Of a DNA stretch of 64,000 nt, positions 51,701-62,200 are shown piece by piece. Every line of letters begins with the position of its first letter. Position 1 is the first letter of the stretch. The translations under genes were made by a program, and so were the position numbers. Under the pieces are notes generated by a model. It was not told the DNA's origin. It did not search any database and worked only from the letters and a program-made list of their open reading frames with translations. The stretch is from Bacillus sp. NP157 (GTDB lineage: Bacteria; Pseudomonadota; Gammaproteobacteria; Xanthomonadales; Rhodanobacteraceae): contig CP076546.1 of the NCBI GenBank assembly GCA_018889975.1, positions 4,557,001-4,621,000 on the forward strand. Reading direction: 5' to 3'.

Positions 51701-51816
51701 TGTAGGAGCGCGCCTGCGCGCGATGGGGTCTGCGACAGGGGTGATCATGGAGGACATGATGGAAACCACCATGATGGGTTTCGCGAGGAGATGTCGCGCG
51801 CAGGCGCGCTCCTACA
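51701..51816. repeat. Inverted pair of REP elements (REPIN-like)
   Basis: TGTAGGAGCGCGCCTGCGCG (51701-51720) faces its inverted copy GTCGCGCGCAGGCGCGCTCC (51793-51812 region, ending CTACA at 51816), with about 65 bp between. Two REPs in inverted order are the layout of a REPIN, the mobile unit of RAYT transposases. No RAYT gene is in the window. The right copy supplies the stop codon of the LysR gene at 51812. Confidence 0.85.
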
Positions 51817-52708
51817 GGGGTGACGTGTACCGCAGGGCTTCGACCAGCGCGGTGAGGGCGGGCGCGCCTTGCCGGCGGTTCGGGTAGTACAGGTGGTACC
51901 CGGGGAACGGTTCGCACCACTTCTCCAGCACGCTGACCAGCGTGCCGGCTTCGACATGCGGCCGTGCCATGTCCTCCGGGACCATCCCAAGCCCCAGCCC
52001 GCGTAGAGCAGCATCGAGCATCTGCGTCCCGGTGCTTGCCGTGACCTGGCCTTCGACCCGCACCTTCACCTCGCGCCCGTCCTTCTCGAACTCCCACACC
52101 ATCAACCCGCCCAGCGTCGGCAGGCGCAGGTTGATGCAGTTGTGGTCGGTGAGCTCCTGCGGTGTCTTCGGCCGTTTGCGTTTGGCGAAGTACGCGGGCG
52201 TGGCGACCACAGCCATGCGTTCGCTGGGGCCGATCGGTACGGCGATCATGTCTTTGGCCACCTGTTCGCCGAGGCGGATGCCGATGTCGAAGCGCTCGGC
52301 GACGATGTCGACCAGCTGGTAGTTCACCGCCACTTCCACCGAGATGTCGGGGTACTGCGGCAGGAAGCGTTCCAACGTGGGCCAGATGATCTTGTTCGCG
52401 GCGTGTTCGGCCGTGGTGATGCGCAAATGGCCGGCGGGGCGTTCGCGCAGTTCGCCGAGCGCATCGACTTCGGCTTCGATCTCTTCCAGTCGCGGGCCAA
52501 CCGTGCGCAGCAGGCGTTCGCCGGCTTCGGTCGGGGCGACGCTGCGAGTGGTGCGGGTCAGCAGGCGCACGCCGAGCCGCGCCTCGAGCCCACGGATGGT
52601 GTGGCTGAGGGCAGACTGCGAGGTGCCCAGCTTCGCGGCGGCGCGGGTGAAGCTGCGTTCGCGGGCCACCGCGATGAAGGCCATGATGTCCTGGATGTCC
52701 TTGCGCAT
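51812..52708 (-). CDS. LysR family regulator next to an aldo-keto reductase
   Basis: A protein of 298 residues. FIAVARERSFTRAAAKLGTSQSALSHTIRGLEARLGVRLLTRTTRSVAPTEAGERLL is the LysR HTH of the type that controls aldo-keto reductases, and the effector domain follows. It is divergent from the reductase at 52882, with a 173-bp region between. The TAG stop lies inside the conserved CTACAG of the REP element, so the last residues (SPL) are read from repeat-adjacent DNA, a sign that REP insertion altered or replaced the original end. Confidence 0.87.
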   Translation of the reverse strand: MRKDIQDIMAFIAVARERSFTRAAAKLGTSQSALSHTIRGLEARLGVRLLTRTTRSVAPTEAGERLLRTVGPRLEEIEAEVDALGELRERPAGHLRITTAEHAANKIIWPTLERFLPQYPDISVEVAVNYQLVDIVAERFDIGIRLGEQVAKDMIAVPIGPSERMAVVATPAYFAKRKRPKTPQELTDHNCINLRLPTLGGLMVWEFEKDGREVKVRVEGQVTASTGTQMLDAALRGLGLGMVPEDMARPHVEAGTLVSVLEKWCEPFPGYHLYYPNRRQGAPALTALVEALRYTSPL

Positions 52709-52818
52709 GCCGTGCCCCGGGGTGCCTGTGCCAGCACGCAGGGTAGCAGCACTTATGCGATGAATTCATAAGTACATGCCGTTTCAGACGACTAGTGGGA
52801 TGGTCGCGCGAGGCCTAG

Positions 52819-53877
<1,059 letters not shown>

Positions 53878-53888
53878 AAGAAACGGCA

Positions 53889-53938
53889 ATCGCGCGCAGG
53901 CGCGCTCCTACAGGGGTGCGGCGATCCTGCGCGCGATG
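53889..53938. repeat. REP element 4
   Basis: ATCGCGCGCAGGCGCGCTCC followed by TACAGGGGTG at the left, and CTGCGCGCGATGGG at the right, in the same order as REP element 1 at 49899. It separates the aldo-keto reductase stop from the convergent small gene. Confidence 0.85.
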
Positions 53939-53952
53939 GGTTTCAACGCGCG

Positions 53953-54282
53953 TCACGCACCCACCGGCTCCAACGCCTCCATATCCACATACGCCGCACT
54001 CGCCTCATGCAAACTCCGCAACGGCACCATGTCGGCGATGTCCGAGATCTGGCTGTTGATGTCCTGGAACGTTTCGTCTTCCCAGCACAGATCGACCTGG
54101 CCGCAGTCGTCGAAGCCGGCGACGTAGACGATCTCGCCGTTGGCGGCTTCCATCAGCCATGGCTGGCGCTTCGCGATGAAGCCCAGTCCACGGACGTGCA
54201 TATGCTGGAAATGCAGCAGTGACAGCAATGCCTCGCGCTGCCCCGCATGTGGCCGGAAGGCCACCATCAAAATTCGCGACAT
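53953..54282 (-). CDS. Small hypothetical protein of 109 residues
   Basis: From ATG 54282: SRILMVAFRPHAGQREALLSLLHFQHMHVRGLGFIAKRQPWLMEAANGEIVYVAGF. The start and spacing resemble a ferredoxin-like, dimeric alpha/beta-barrel protein (antibiotic-biosynthesis-monooxygenase type), but the match is weak. No signal peptide. Its end lies beside a REP element. No function assigned. Confidence 0.55.
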   Translation of the reverse strand: MSRILMVAFRPHAGQREALLSLLHFQHMHVRGLGFIAKRQPWLMEAANGEIVYVAGFDDCGQVDLCWEDETFQDINSQISDIADMVPLRSLHEASAAYVDMEALEPVGA

Positions 54283-54370
54283 GCGCGGTCCCCTGTTTTC
54301 CCCGGGTCGAACGATAACGAGGAGGCCGCGCATGTCGCAACCGGCGCGCCTTCACAAACCTTTCGCATGG

Positions 54371-54631
54371 TCAGGCCAGCGGGTCGGCGGAGTGGTCGTC
54401 GTCCAGCCACAGGTGCGGCTTGTTCGCGGACCACTCGATGTTGCGCGCGATCTCGTCGGTGATTTCACCGCCGACCATGGTGTCGGCGAGGGCGAGTGTC
54501 GACAGCCCGAGGAATTCCGCTTGCGAGACGAAGCCTTCGATGCCTTCCACGCGCAGTTCGTGCAACACGGCCACGAGGTTGGTCAGGCGCATCAGCGATG
54601 CGCGTGTCGGTGGTGCTGGTATCAATCCCAT
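54371..54631 (-). CDS. Small hypothetical protein of 86 residues
   Basis: From ATG 54631 with AAGGA four bases upstream. The sequence is helical and acidic (LTNLVAVLHELRVEGIEGFVSQAEFLGLSTLALADTMVGGEITDEIARNIEWSANKPHLWL). It looks like a genuine small cytoplasmic protein by composition. No family known to me; the neighbour at 53953 is on the same strand but 88 bp further on. Confidence 0.5.
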   Translation of the reverse strand: MGLIPAPPTRASLMRLTNLVAVLHELRVEGIEGFVSQAEFLGLSTLALADTMVGGEITDEIARNIEWSANKPHLWLDDDHSADPLA

Positions 54632-54817
54632 GACGTCCTTCACGCCCCCCGGCGGTGATGGATGAGTACTGCGACGACATGCGCCGTCGGGATTGACCAT
54701 CGCACCGGGATGTTGCGGTTGCAAGGTTTTCGCTGTGAGCAAAAAGGGCTTTAGATCCGCGGAAACGGCAGCTTGTGAAGGGCGCTGTTTTCGCTGGTGG
54801 AACGAGGCGCGCGCGGC

Positions 54818-55747
54818 CTAGTCGGCCGGGCTCAACCGGGTCTGCATATAGCGGACGAAGGCCACGGTGAGATCGCTGGCGACGCGACCGGTGGCGGTCA
54901 GGGCATGCAGGGGCAGGGGCTCGGGCTCCCAGGCTTCGAGCACGGGCGACATGCGCCCGGCCGCCATCGCGTCGTCGACCAGGTAGAGCGGCAGCTGGGC
55001 GTAGCCGAGCCCGCCTTCGACCGCGGCGACCAGCGCGGCGACGTCGGCAAAGGCGACGCGGACGTTGCGCCGGTGCGGGCTCATGCCGCGGAAGTGCCAG
55101 TAACCGGCGTTCTCGGCGCCGTGGCCCAGGCAGTCGCCGTCGTCCAGCTCGCCGGGGTGGTCGGGTATGCCGGTACGACGGATCAGTTCGGGGCTGGCGA
55201 CGGTGACCCGGCGCAGCCGGCCCAGCGCGCGGGCCACCACGTCGGTGCTGTCGGGCAGGGAGTCGCGCAGGCTGAGGATCACGTCGGTCTGCTGGCGCAA
55301 GAGCCGTTCCATGTCGCCGCTGCCGATGCTGATGGCAAAGCGCGTACGCGGATGCAGGGCGGCGAAGTCGGAGATCAACGCGGTGGCCATGGGCGAGACC
55401 AGGCCGTGTGCCTCGATCCGGATCATCTGCTGGGATTCGTGCGCGGAGACCGCCGCCTGCTCGGCCGCGCGGGCGGCCTCGCACATCGCCGAGGCATGCT
55501 GGTAGACCCGCTGGCCGACGGCGGTGACCGCGAACTGGCGTGCGTTGCGATGGATCAGGCGGGCGCCCAGTCGTTCTTCCAGGGCCAGGATCCGCCGGCT
55601 GACCAGCGAGCGGGTGGTGCCCAGCCGGGTCGCCGCCGCCGAAAAGCCACCCGCCTCGACCGCCTGCACCAGCAGGTACAGGTCGCCCAGGTTATCGATC
55701 GTGTCCATCCCCGGTGCGTCGCGCTCGCTGGAAGTCGGCACATGCAT
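54818..55747 (-). CDS. LysR family transcriptional regulator
   Basis: About 309 residues from ATG 55747, with AGGA ten bases upstream; ATG 55708 is an alternative that begins nearer the HTH. LYLLVQAVEAGGFSAAATRLGTTRSLVSRRILALEERLGARLIHRNARQFAVTAVGQRVY is the LysR HTH. The effector domain has FAISIGSGDMERLLRQQTDVILSLRDSLPDSTDVVARALGRLRR. No target gene stands next to it; upstream, in the opposite direction, lies the regulatory region of the giant adhesin, so a link with that gene is possible but not shown. Confidence 0.85.
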   Translation of the reverse strand: MHVPTSSERDAPGMDTIDNLGDLYLLVQAVEAGGFSAAATRLGTTRSLVSRRILALEERLGARLIHRNARQFAVTAVGQRVYQHASAMCEAARAAEQAAVSAHESQQMIRIEAHGLVSPMATALISDFAALHPRTRFAISIGSGDMERLLRQQTDVILSLRDSLPDSTDVVARALGRLRRVTVASPELIRRTGIPDHPGELDDGDCLGHGAENAGYWHFRGMSPHRRNVRVAFADVAALVAAVEGGLGYAQLPLYLVDDAMAAGRMSPVLEAWEPEPLPLHALTATGRVASDLTVAFVRYMQTRLSPAD

Positions 55748-56118
55748 AGGCGGCAAATCCTACCCGTATCGGTTGGCGTGGTGTCCCTGGCCCGCCGACA
55801 CCCCGCGGCGGGTCCATTGTCCTATCCGTGATCGCTTTGAGAACCGGCGCGAGTTCGCGCTTGCGCCTTGATCCCTGTCACGATCGGGAAAAATTCCTAG
55901 AAGTTTTACTTAGACGCAAACGGCGCGGTTTTATGTAAACCATCATTAGTTGCCGGAAGCGCGTATCCCGCCCGCCCCAACGGATCGCAGGCCTTGCCGT
56001 TTTCGACCACACGCCGATCCGACCTGCCTGGCGGCCATTGTCACGCCTAGCATGACATAAGTTCCTGCCCCGCCCCCTTCCCCGTTGCACCCGCGATACA
56101 TAGCATCGCGAAAAGTGC

Positions 56119-56134
56119 TGTGACTTTCATCACA
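56119..56134. promoter_or_regulatory. Perfect Clp/CRP-type site before the giant adhesin gene
   Basis: TGTGACTTTCATCACA has both perfect half-sites TGTGA and TCACA with the 6-bp spacer of the CRP consensus. It lies 91 bp before the adhesin start. In xanthomonads Clp is a CRP-like regulator whose binding is prevented by cyclic di-GMP and which controls adhesion and virulence genes. Control of this gene by Clp is an inference. Confidence 0.75.
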
Positions 56135-56224
56135 GCTTCTTCACCGAACTGAACCGCCTGCGCTCTCCGGACGCGGGATGGACGCGTTCGGCTCGTGGAA
56201 CGGCCCGTTTACGAAAGGCGCACC

Positions 56225-59200
56225 ATGTCAGGGAACAAGTCGAAGAACCCCTTCCGCCCGCGCGCGCACCGCTACGCGCTGGAGCCCCGCCAGATGTACG
56301 ACGGCGCGGCGCTCGTGGAAGCCGCCCGCCACGCCGACCCGGCCGAAGCGGCGCATGACGCCGGCAGGTTCCACAGTGCCGCCACCGAGCAACCCGGCCA
56401 TGCCGTGCAGCCGCCCGCGCAGCCCGCGCCGGCGCCGGCCGCCGCCGTGGCTTCGGCAGACACGCACGCGGCATCCGCCGCCGAAGCCGCCCACGCGACC
56501 CCGGGCGCTTCCGCCCCGGCCCCGGCCGCACCGGCCAGCCACGAGGTCTACGTCGTCGACGAAAGCGTCGCCAACTGGCAGTCGCTGGTCGCCCAGCTAC
56601 CAAAGGACAGCCAGGTCGTCGTCATCAACGACAAGTCCTCCGGCATGGACCAGCTCGCGAACGCCCTGCGCGGCGAGCACGACATCAGCGCCATCCACAT
56701 CATCAGCCACGGTGCCAGCGACTCGATTTCGCTCGGCACCGACACCGTGACCGCGGCGAACATCGCCAGCTTCTCCAGCCAGCTGGGCGAAGTGGGCGCG
56801 ACCCTGCGCACGGGCGGCGACATCCTGGTCTACGGCTGCGACGTCTCCAGCCACGACACCGCCCTGGTCACCCAGATGGCGACGCTGACCCACGCCGACG
56901 TGGCCTCGTCCACCGACGCGACCGGCGCGGCCGCGCTCGGCGGCGACTGGGTGCTGGAAAGCAGCACGGGCCACATCGAGGCACGCACGCTGGCGCTCGA
57001 CTACGACGGCCTGCTGGTCGCGCCGACGGTCGACACCACCAGCAAGACCCTTACCGTGTCCGAACCGAGCACGCTCAATGCGACCGGCGCGGACCGCGGC
57101 ACGCTCAGCGGCTGGACGATTACCGACGACGCGGTCGGCGGCGATGTCATCACGGTCAAGGCCGTGGTCGGCGACACCGGCAAGGGCACGCTCACCTCCG
57201 GCTCGGGTGGCACGGCCATCACCGGCGGCCTCAGCTTCACCGGCACCCGCGCCCAGTCGCAGGCCTGGCTCAACCAGCTGACCTTCGTGGCGGCCGACGT
57301 CGAGCTCGGCAACACCGCGGCGAAGACCACCATCACCGTGACGGTGACCGACGCCGAATCGCTCTCGGCGAGCAGCTCGGTCGACGTGACCATCACGCCG
57401 TCGAACGATCCGACGACGATTTCCGACGCGACCAAGACGGTGCAGGAAGTCAGCAACAGCGGCGGCCCGAGCACCACGGTGATCGGCGTCGATACGCTCA
57501 ACGCGATCGATCCGGAAGTGTCGGCTGGCACGCAGACCGCCGGCCAGATCGTCTACAGCCTCACCGCGCTGCCGCAGTACGGCTATCTCGTGCTGGACGG
57601 CAACCGCCTCGGCGCGGGCTCGATCTTCACCCAGCAGGACGTGATCGACGGCAAGCTGTCCTACGTCCACACCGCCACCGGCGCGAACCAGGACGTGGGC
57701 GATGGCTTCAGCGCCCGCGTGAACGACGGTGCGACGCCGCTGGCCAGCTCGGCCAACGTGCACGTGACCCTCAATGTCGCCCCGGTGAACCAGCTGCCCA
57801 CTGTCGGCGGCGAAGGCGATGTCTACGAAGGCCAGCCCGCCAACGCGCAGGGCACCGGCAACGTCGGCCAGTGGATCACCGCCGATGCCGGCGGCGATCC
57901 GGGCGACACGACGCTCCAGGTTACGATCACCGCGCTGCCGACCCACGGCACGCTGTATTTCAACGGCACGGCGGTGACCGCCACCGGGCTCACCTTCGAC
58001 TACTCGCAGCGCAACCTGCTGACCTATAGCAACGACGGCGTCGACGGCGTCACCCAGGACAGCTACGGCGTCCGCGTCACCGACCAGGGCGGTGGCACCG
58101 GCACGCCGGGTTCGACCGACGGCACCATCGTGCTGCACGTCAACGCGGTGGACGACGATCCGGCGCTGATCGCCGCGAGCACGCGCGACGCGACCGTGAC
58201 CCAGGCCGGCAACGGCACGGCCGGTGCGTATTCCGTGGTGCTGACCACGTCGATGATCGGCGCGACCGACGTCGACTCGCCCGAGGCGAACGTCAGCTTC
58301 GTCACCAGCCAGGCTGGCCTCACCCACGGCTACCTGCTGCTCAACGGCCAGGAGCTGAAGGACGGCGGCGTGTTCACCATGGCCGACGTCCGCGCCGGCC
58401 GCGTGCAGTACGTGCAGACCTCGGGCGCCGGTGCGAACCAGACCGACACCTTCAACTTCACCGTGGTCGACAACACCACGGCGCTGCGCTGGAACGCCGA
58501 CGGCACCCCGTTTACCCGCATCGGTGGCGACTACACCAGCCAGCTGCAGTCCGCGCCGCTCAACAACTACAGCTTCAACATCCACCTGGTCGAAACCCAG
58601 AACGGGAACGGCGGCAACTTCCCGATCCACGACCCGGTCGGTTCGCACAATGGCTCGACCTACGCCGGCGTCGATCCCAGCGGCAACGCGCTGGGCACCG
58701 TCGACGAAGGCAGTGCGATCATCCTGCACGGCACGACCACCAACGGCCAGCCGACCAACTTCTCGGTCGACCCGGGCCTGAGCTACACCGCCAATGGCGT
58801 GGATCCGTCGCAGGTGGTCTACACCTTCCTCGGCTTCACCAACCACGAGGTCAACGACAGCGCCGGCACCATGCAGAAGCTGGTCGGCACCACCTGGGTG
58901 AACGTCGGTGTCTACGGCACCTTTACCCAGGCCGACCTCGATGCCGGCAACGTGCGCTTCCAGCACGACGGCGACAGCGAAAACTTCCACGTCACCGCGA
59001 ACTTCTCGGTGACTGCGGGCCTTGTGACGATCCAGAACGGCGTGAGCACGACCGATACCTGGACGCCGTCGTTCGACATCTACGTCAACCCGACCAACGA
59101 CGCGCCGGTGGTCACCGGTTCGTCGAATACGGTGATCGCCGAAGGCGATACCGCGTACCTTACCCGCGGCCAGCTCGGCATCAGCGATCCGGATGACGCG

Positions 59201-62200
59201 ACCAGCCAGTCTTACCTGGAAGGCTCGCCGACCCTCGCCAAGGGTGGCAACAACTACGCGTACAACAACGACGCGACCGGTCCGAACGCGCTGAAGTTCA
59301 TCGTCACCAGCCTGCCCGCCGGCGGCACGCTGCAATACTCCACCGACGGTGGCCATAGCTGGGCGAACGTCGCGGTCGGCCAGCTGATCGATGCGTCGAT
59401 CATCACCGATGCGACCGGCACCACCGGATTGCGCTTTGTCAGCAATGGCTCGGAAGTGCGCAACACCAGCTTCACCGTCGAGGCGCAGGACCGCTGGGGC
59501 CAGCGCTCGGCCACGGCCGGCACGGTCGGCATCCAGATCACCAACGTCAACGACGCGCCGTCGATCGCGAAGGATCCGACCCTCGCCGATCCGACCGTCC
59601 CGTCGGACTCGCCGAACAACATCGGTGGCGCCCCGGCGAACGAACCGCTGACCGTCGCCGAAGGCGGCTACGCGCAGATCACCTCGTCGATGCTGCAGGC
59701 CTACGATCCGGACAGCAGCGCCACCCAGGTGCAGTACGCGATCACCACCGCGCCGACCCACGGCAACGTCGCGATTTCCACCGATGGCGGCGTGACCTTC
59801 CACATCCTCGGCAAGGGCTCGTCGTTCACCCAGGCCGACGTGAACGCGGGGCGGATCTACTACCTCAACGACGGCACCGAATCGACCGGTACCGTGTACT
59901 CGGATACCCCGGGCGACAAGTTCAACTTCACCGTTTCCGACGGCGATAAGGAACAGGCCGGCAACGCGTTCTGGATCTACACGACGCCGACCAACGATGC
60001 ACCGACGGTCACCGCGCCGGCCGGCCCGGTCGACCTCGACAGCACCAATCCGCAGTACAACCAGGTGCCGGGCTTCAGCGTCGCCGATCCGGACCTGACC
60101 ACGATCACCAACGGCGAGACCGATTTCATCCAGGTCACCGTGCGCCTGCTCAACGCGAACGGCACCGCCTTCAGCGCGGCCGACTACGCGAACGATGGCG
60201 TGTCGATCGGCTATGCGACGGGTGCTGGCGCACGCGTCGACAGCGACAAGAACGGCGCGAGCGATTACCTCGTGCTGAGCGGCACGCGCGCGCAGGTGAA
60301 TGCCGCGCTCGCCGGCCTGACCGTCACCTTCGGTGGCGACATGGACGCGAAGTACCAGGTCCAGGTCATCGCGGACGATCGCCTGCGCGATCCGACCACC
60401 GGCGCGCTGACCGCGGGCGCCAACGGCGGCCCGGCCAACCAGTCGACCACGCCGGGTACCGGCACGGGCCCGTCGACGGTGCCGGTCGATGCGACCGAAT
60501 ACAACTGGTATAGCGCCGCCGTCCCGGCGCTGAGCGGCAACCTCGCCGCGGCATCGGTGGTGGTGCGCGCGTCCAGCGTCAATGAGATCGGCACGCTGAC
60601 CGGTCCGTCCAACGTGACCACGTTCGAAGACCAGGCCACCTTCATCGGCGGCAGCTTCCAGGTCGCCGATCCGGAGTCGGCCGCGTTCGACACGCCGATC
60701 ACGGTGACGTTGAACGTCGGCCAGGGCGTGCTCGGCATCGGTGGCAACGGGACGCAGGGCAGTGCGACCTCCAGCGCGGCCGGCAGCCGCGCGGTGACGA
60801 TCAGCGGCGACAACAGCGGCACCCTGGTGCTCACCGGCCGGGCCAGCGACATCCAGGCCCTGTTGAACGACACGGCGCTGGGCCTGACCTACAAGAGCGC
60901 GAGCAACGCGAACCACGACCAGAATGGCGGCGCCGCGGGCGACGTGACGCTCACCGTCCACTTCGACGATACCGGTTCGAAGATCGGCAGCGACACCGGC
61001 TCGGGCAGCCAGTCGAACAACCCGGCCGACATCAGCGTTGCCATCGACATCACCCCGGTCAACGATGCACCGACCGTCGGCGTCAGCGACACGAGCACCG
61101 TCTACCTCAACGGCTCGACCGCGGTCGGTGGCTTCTCGGTCAGCGACGTCGACTACACCGACGGTGGTGGCATCACCACCGGCGAAACCGACTTCATGCA
61201 GGTGACGGTGCGGATCACCGACAGCAACGGCAATGCGCTGGCGCAGTCGGCTTACGCGAACATCACCCTCGGTTCGTCCACCAGTGGCAGCGCTGGCGCG
61301 ACGGTCGACACCACCTTTAGCGGCACGGCCTCGGCCCTGGTGATCCGCGGCACCCGCGACCAGGTCAACGCGTACCTCGCCGGCCTGCAGGTCGGCATCA
61401 GCGGCACGCTGGCCAACGCCGACCAGTCGTACAAGGTGCAGGTGATCGCCGATGACCGCCTGCGCGACCGTACCACCGGTGCGCTGGACGGCTCCGGCGC
61501 CGCCAACGGCGGCCTGGACAACAACGCGGCAGGCGGCACGCAGAACGTGCCGACCACGGTCGTGAACCCGTATGCCGCGATCCCGGGCGGTCTCACCGCC
61601 AACGTCGCGTCGAACTCGCGCACGGTGTTCCCGTCCTCGATCAACGACCCGGTGGTGATCGGCATCACCGCGCCGAACTCGGGCAACGAGAGCGCCGCCG
61701 GCGTCTACACGCTCAGCCACATCACGCTCGCCGACCCGGATGCGGGCACCGCGCCGATCAGCGCGACGGTGACCCTGCCGACCGGCTTCAGCGTCCACGA
61801 CGTCAACGGCAACACCGGGGCCAGCGGCACCTACAACGGCGCGGCCTACACCATCGGCAGCGACGGCCAGGGCCACAGCACGGTGACCTTCACCGGCACG
61901 GTCGCCCAGGTGCAGGCGGCGCTGAACGTGGTCGGCGTGAAGGTCCCGGCCGGCGTGGCTGGCGACAACAACGCCTTCTGGAACGGAACGTTCCAGGTCC
62001 AGCTCGCGGTCAACGACGGTGGCAACCACGGTTCGCGTCCGGATCGCCCGACGCTCGACCTCGACGGTACCAACAACGACACCAACGTCGCCGGCGCGAA
62101 GGGCGACCAGTACGGCTACGCCGATGGCGATGGCGGCACCTCGAACGCGCTGGTCACCACCCGCGTGTTCGACTTCACCGTCAACAGCGGTACCCAGGTC

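Noticed and set aside
51588-52769. Extension of the MFS frame to 937 codons
   Set aside because: The extra ~390 residues are Arg/Pro/His-rich, lie over non-coding DNA, the REP pair and the LysR gene in another frame, and have no membrane protein character. The ATG at 51587 with GGGGGA upstream is the natural start.
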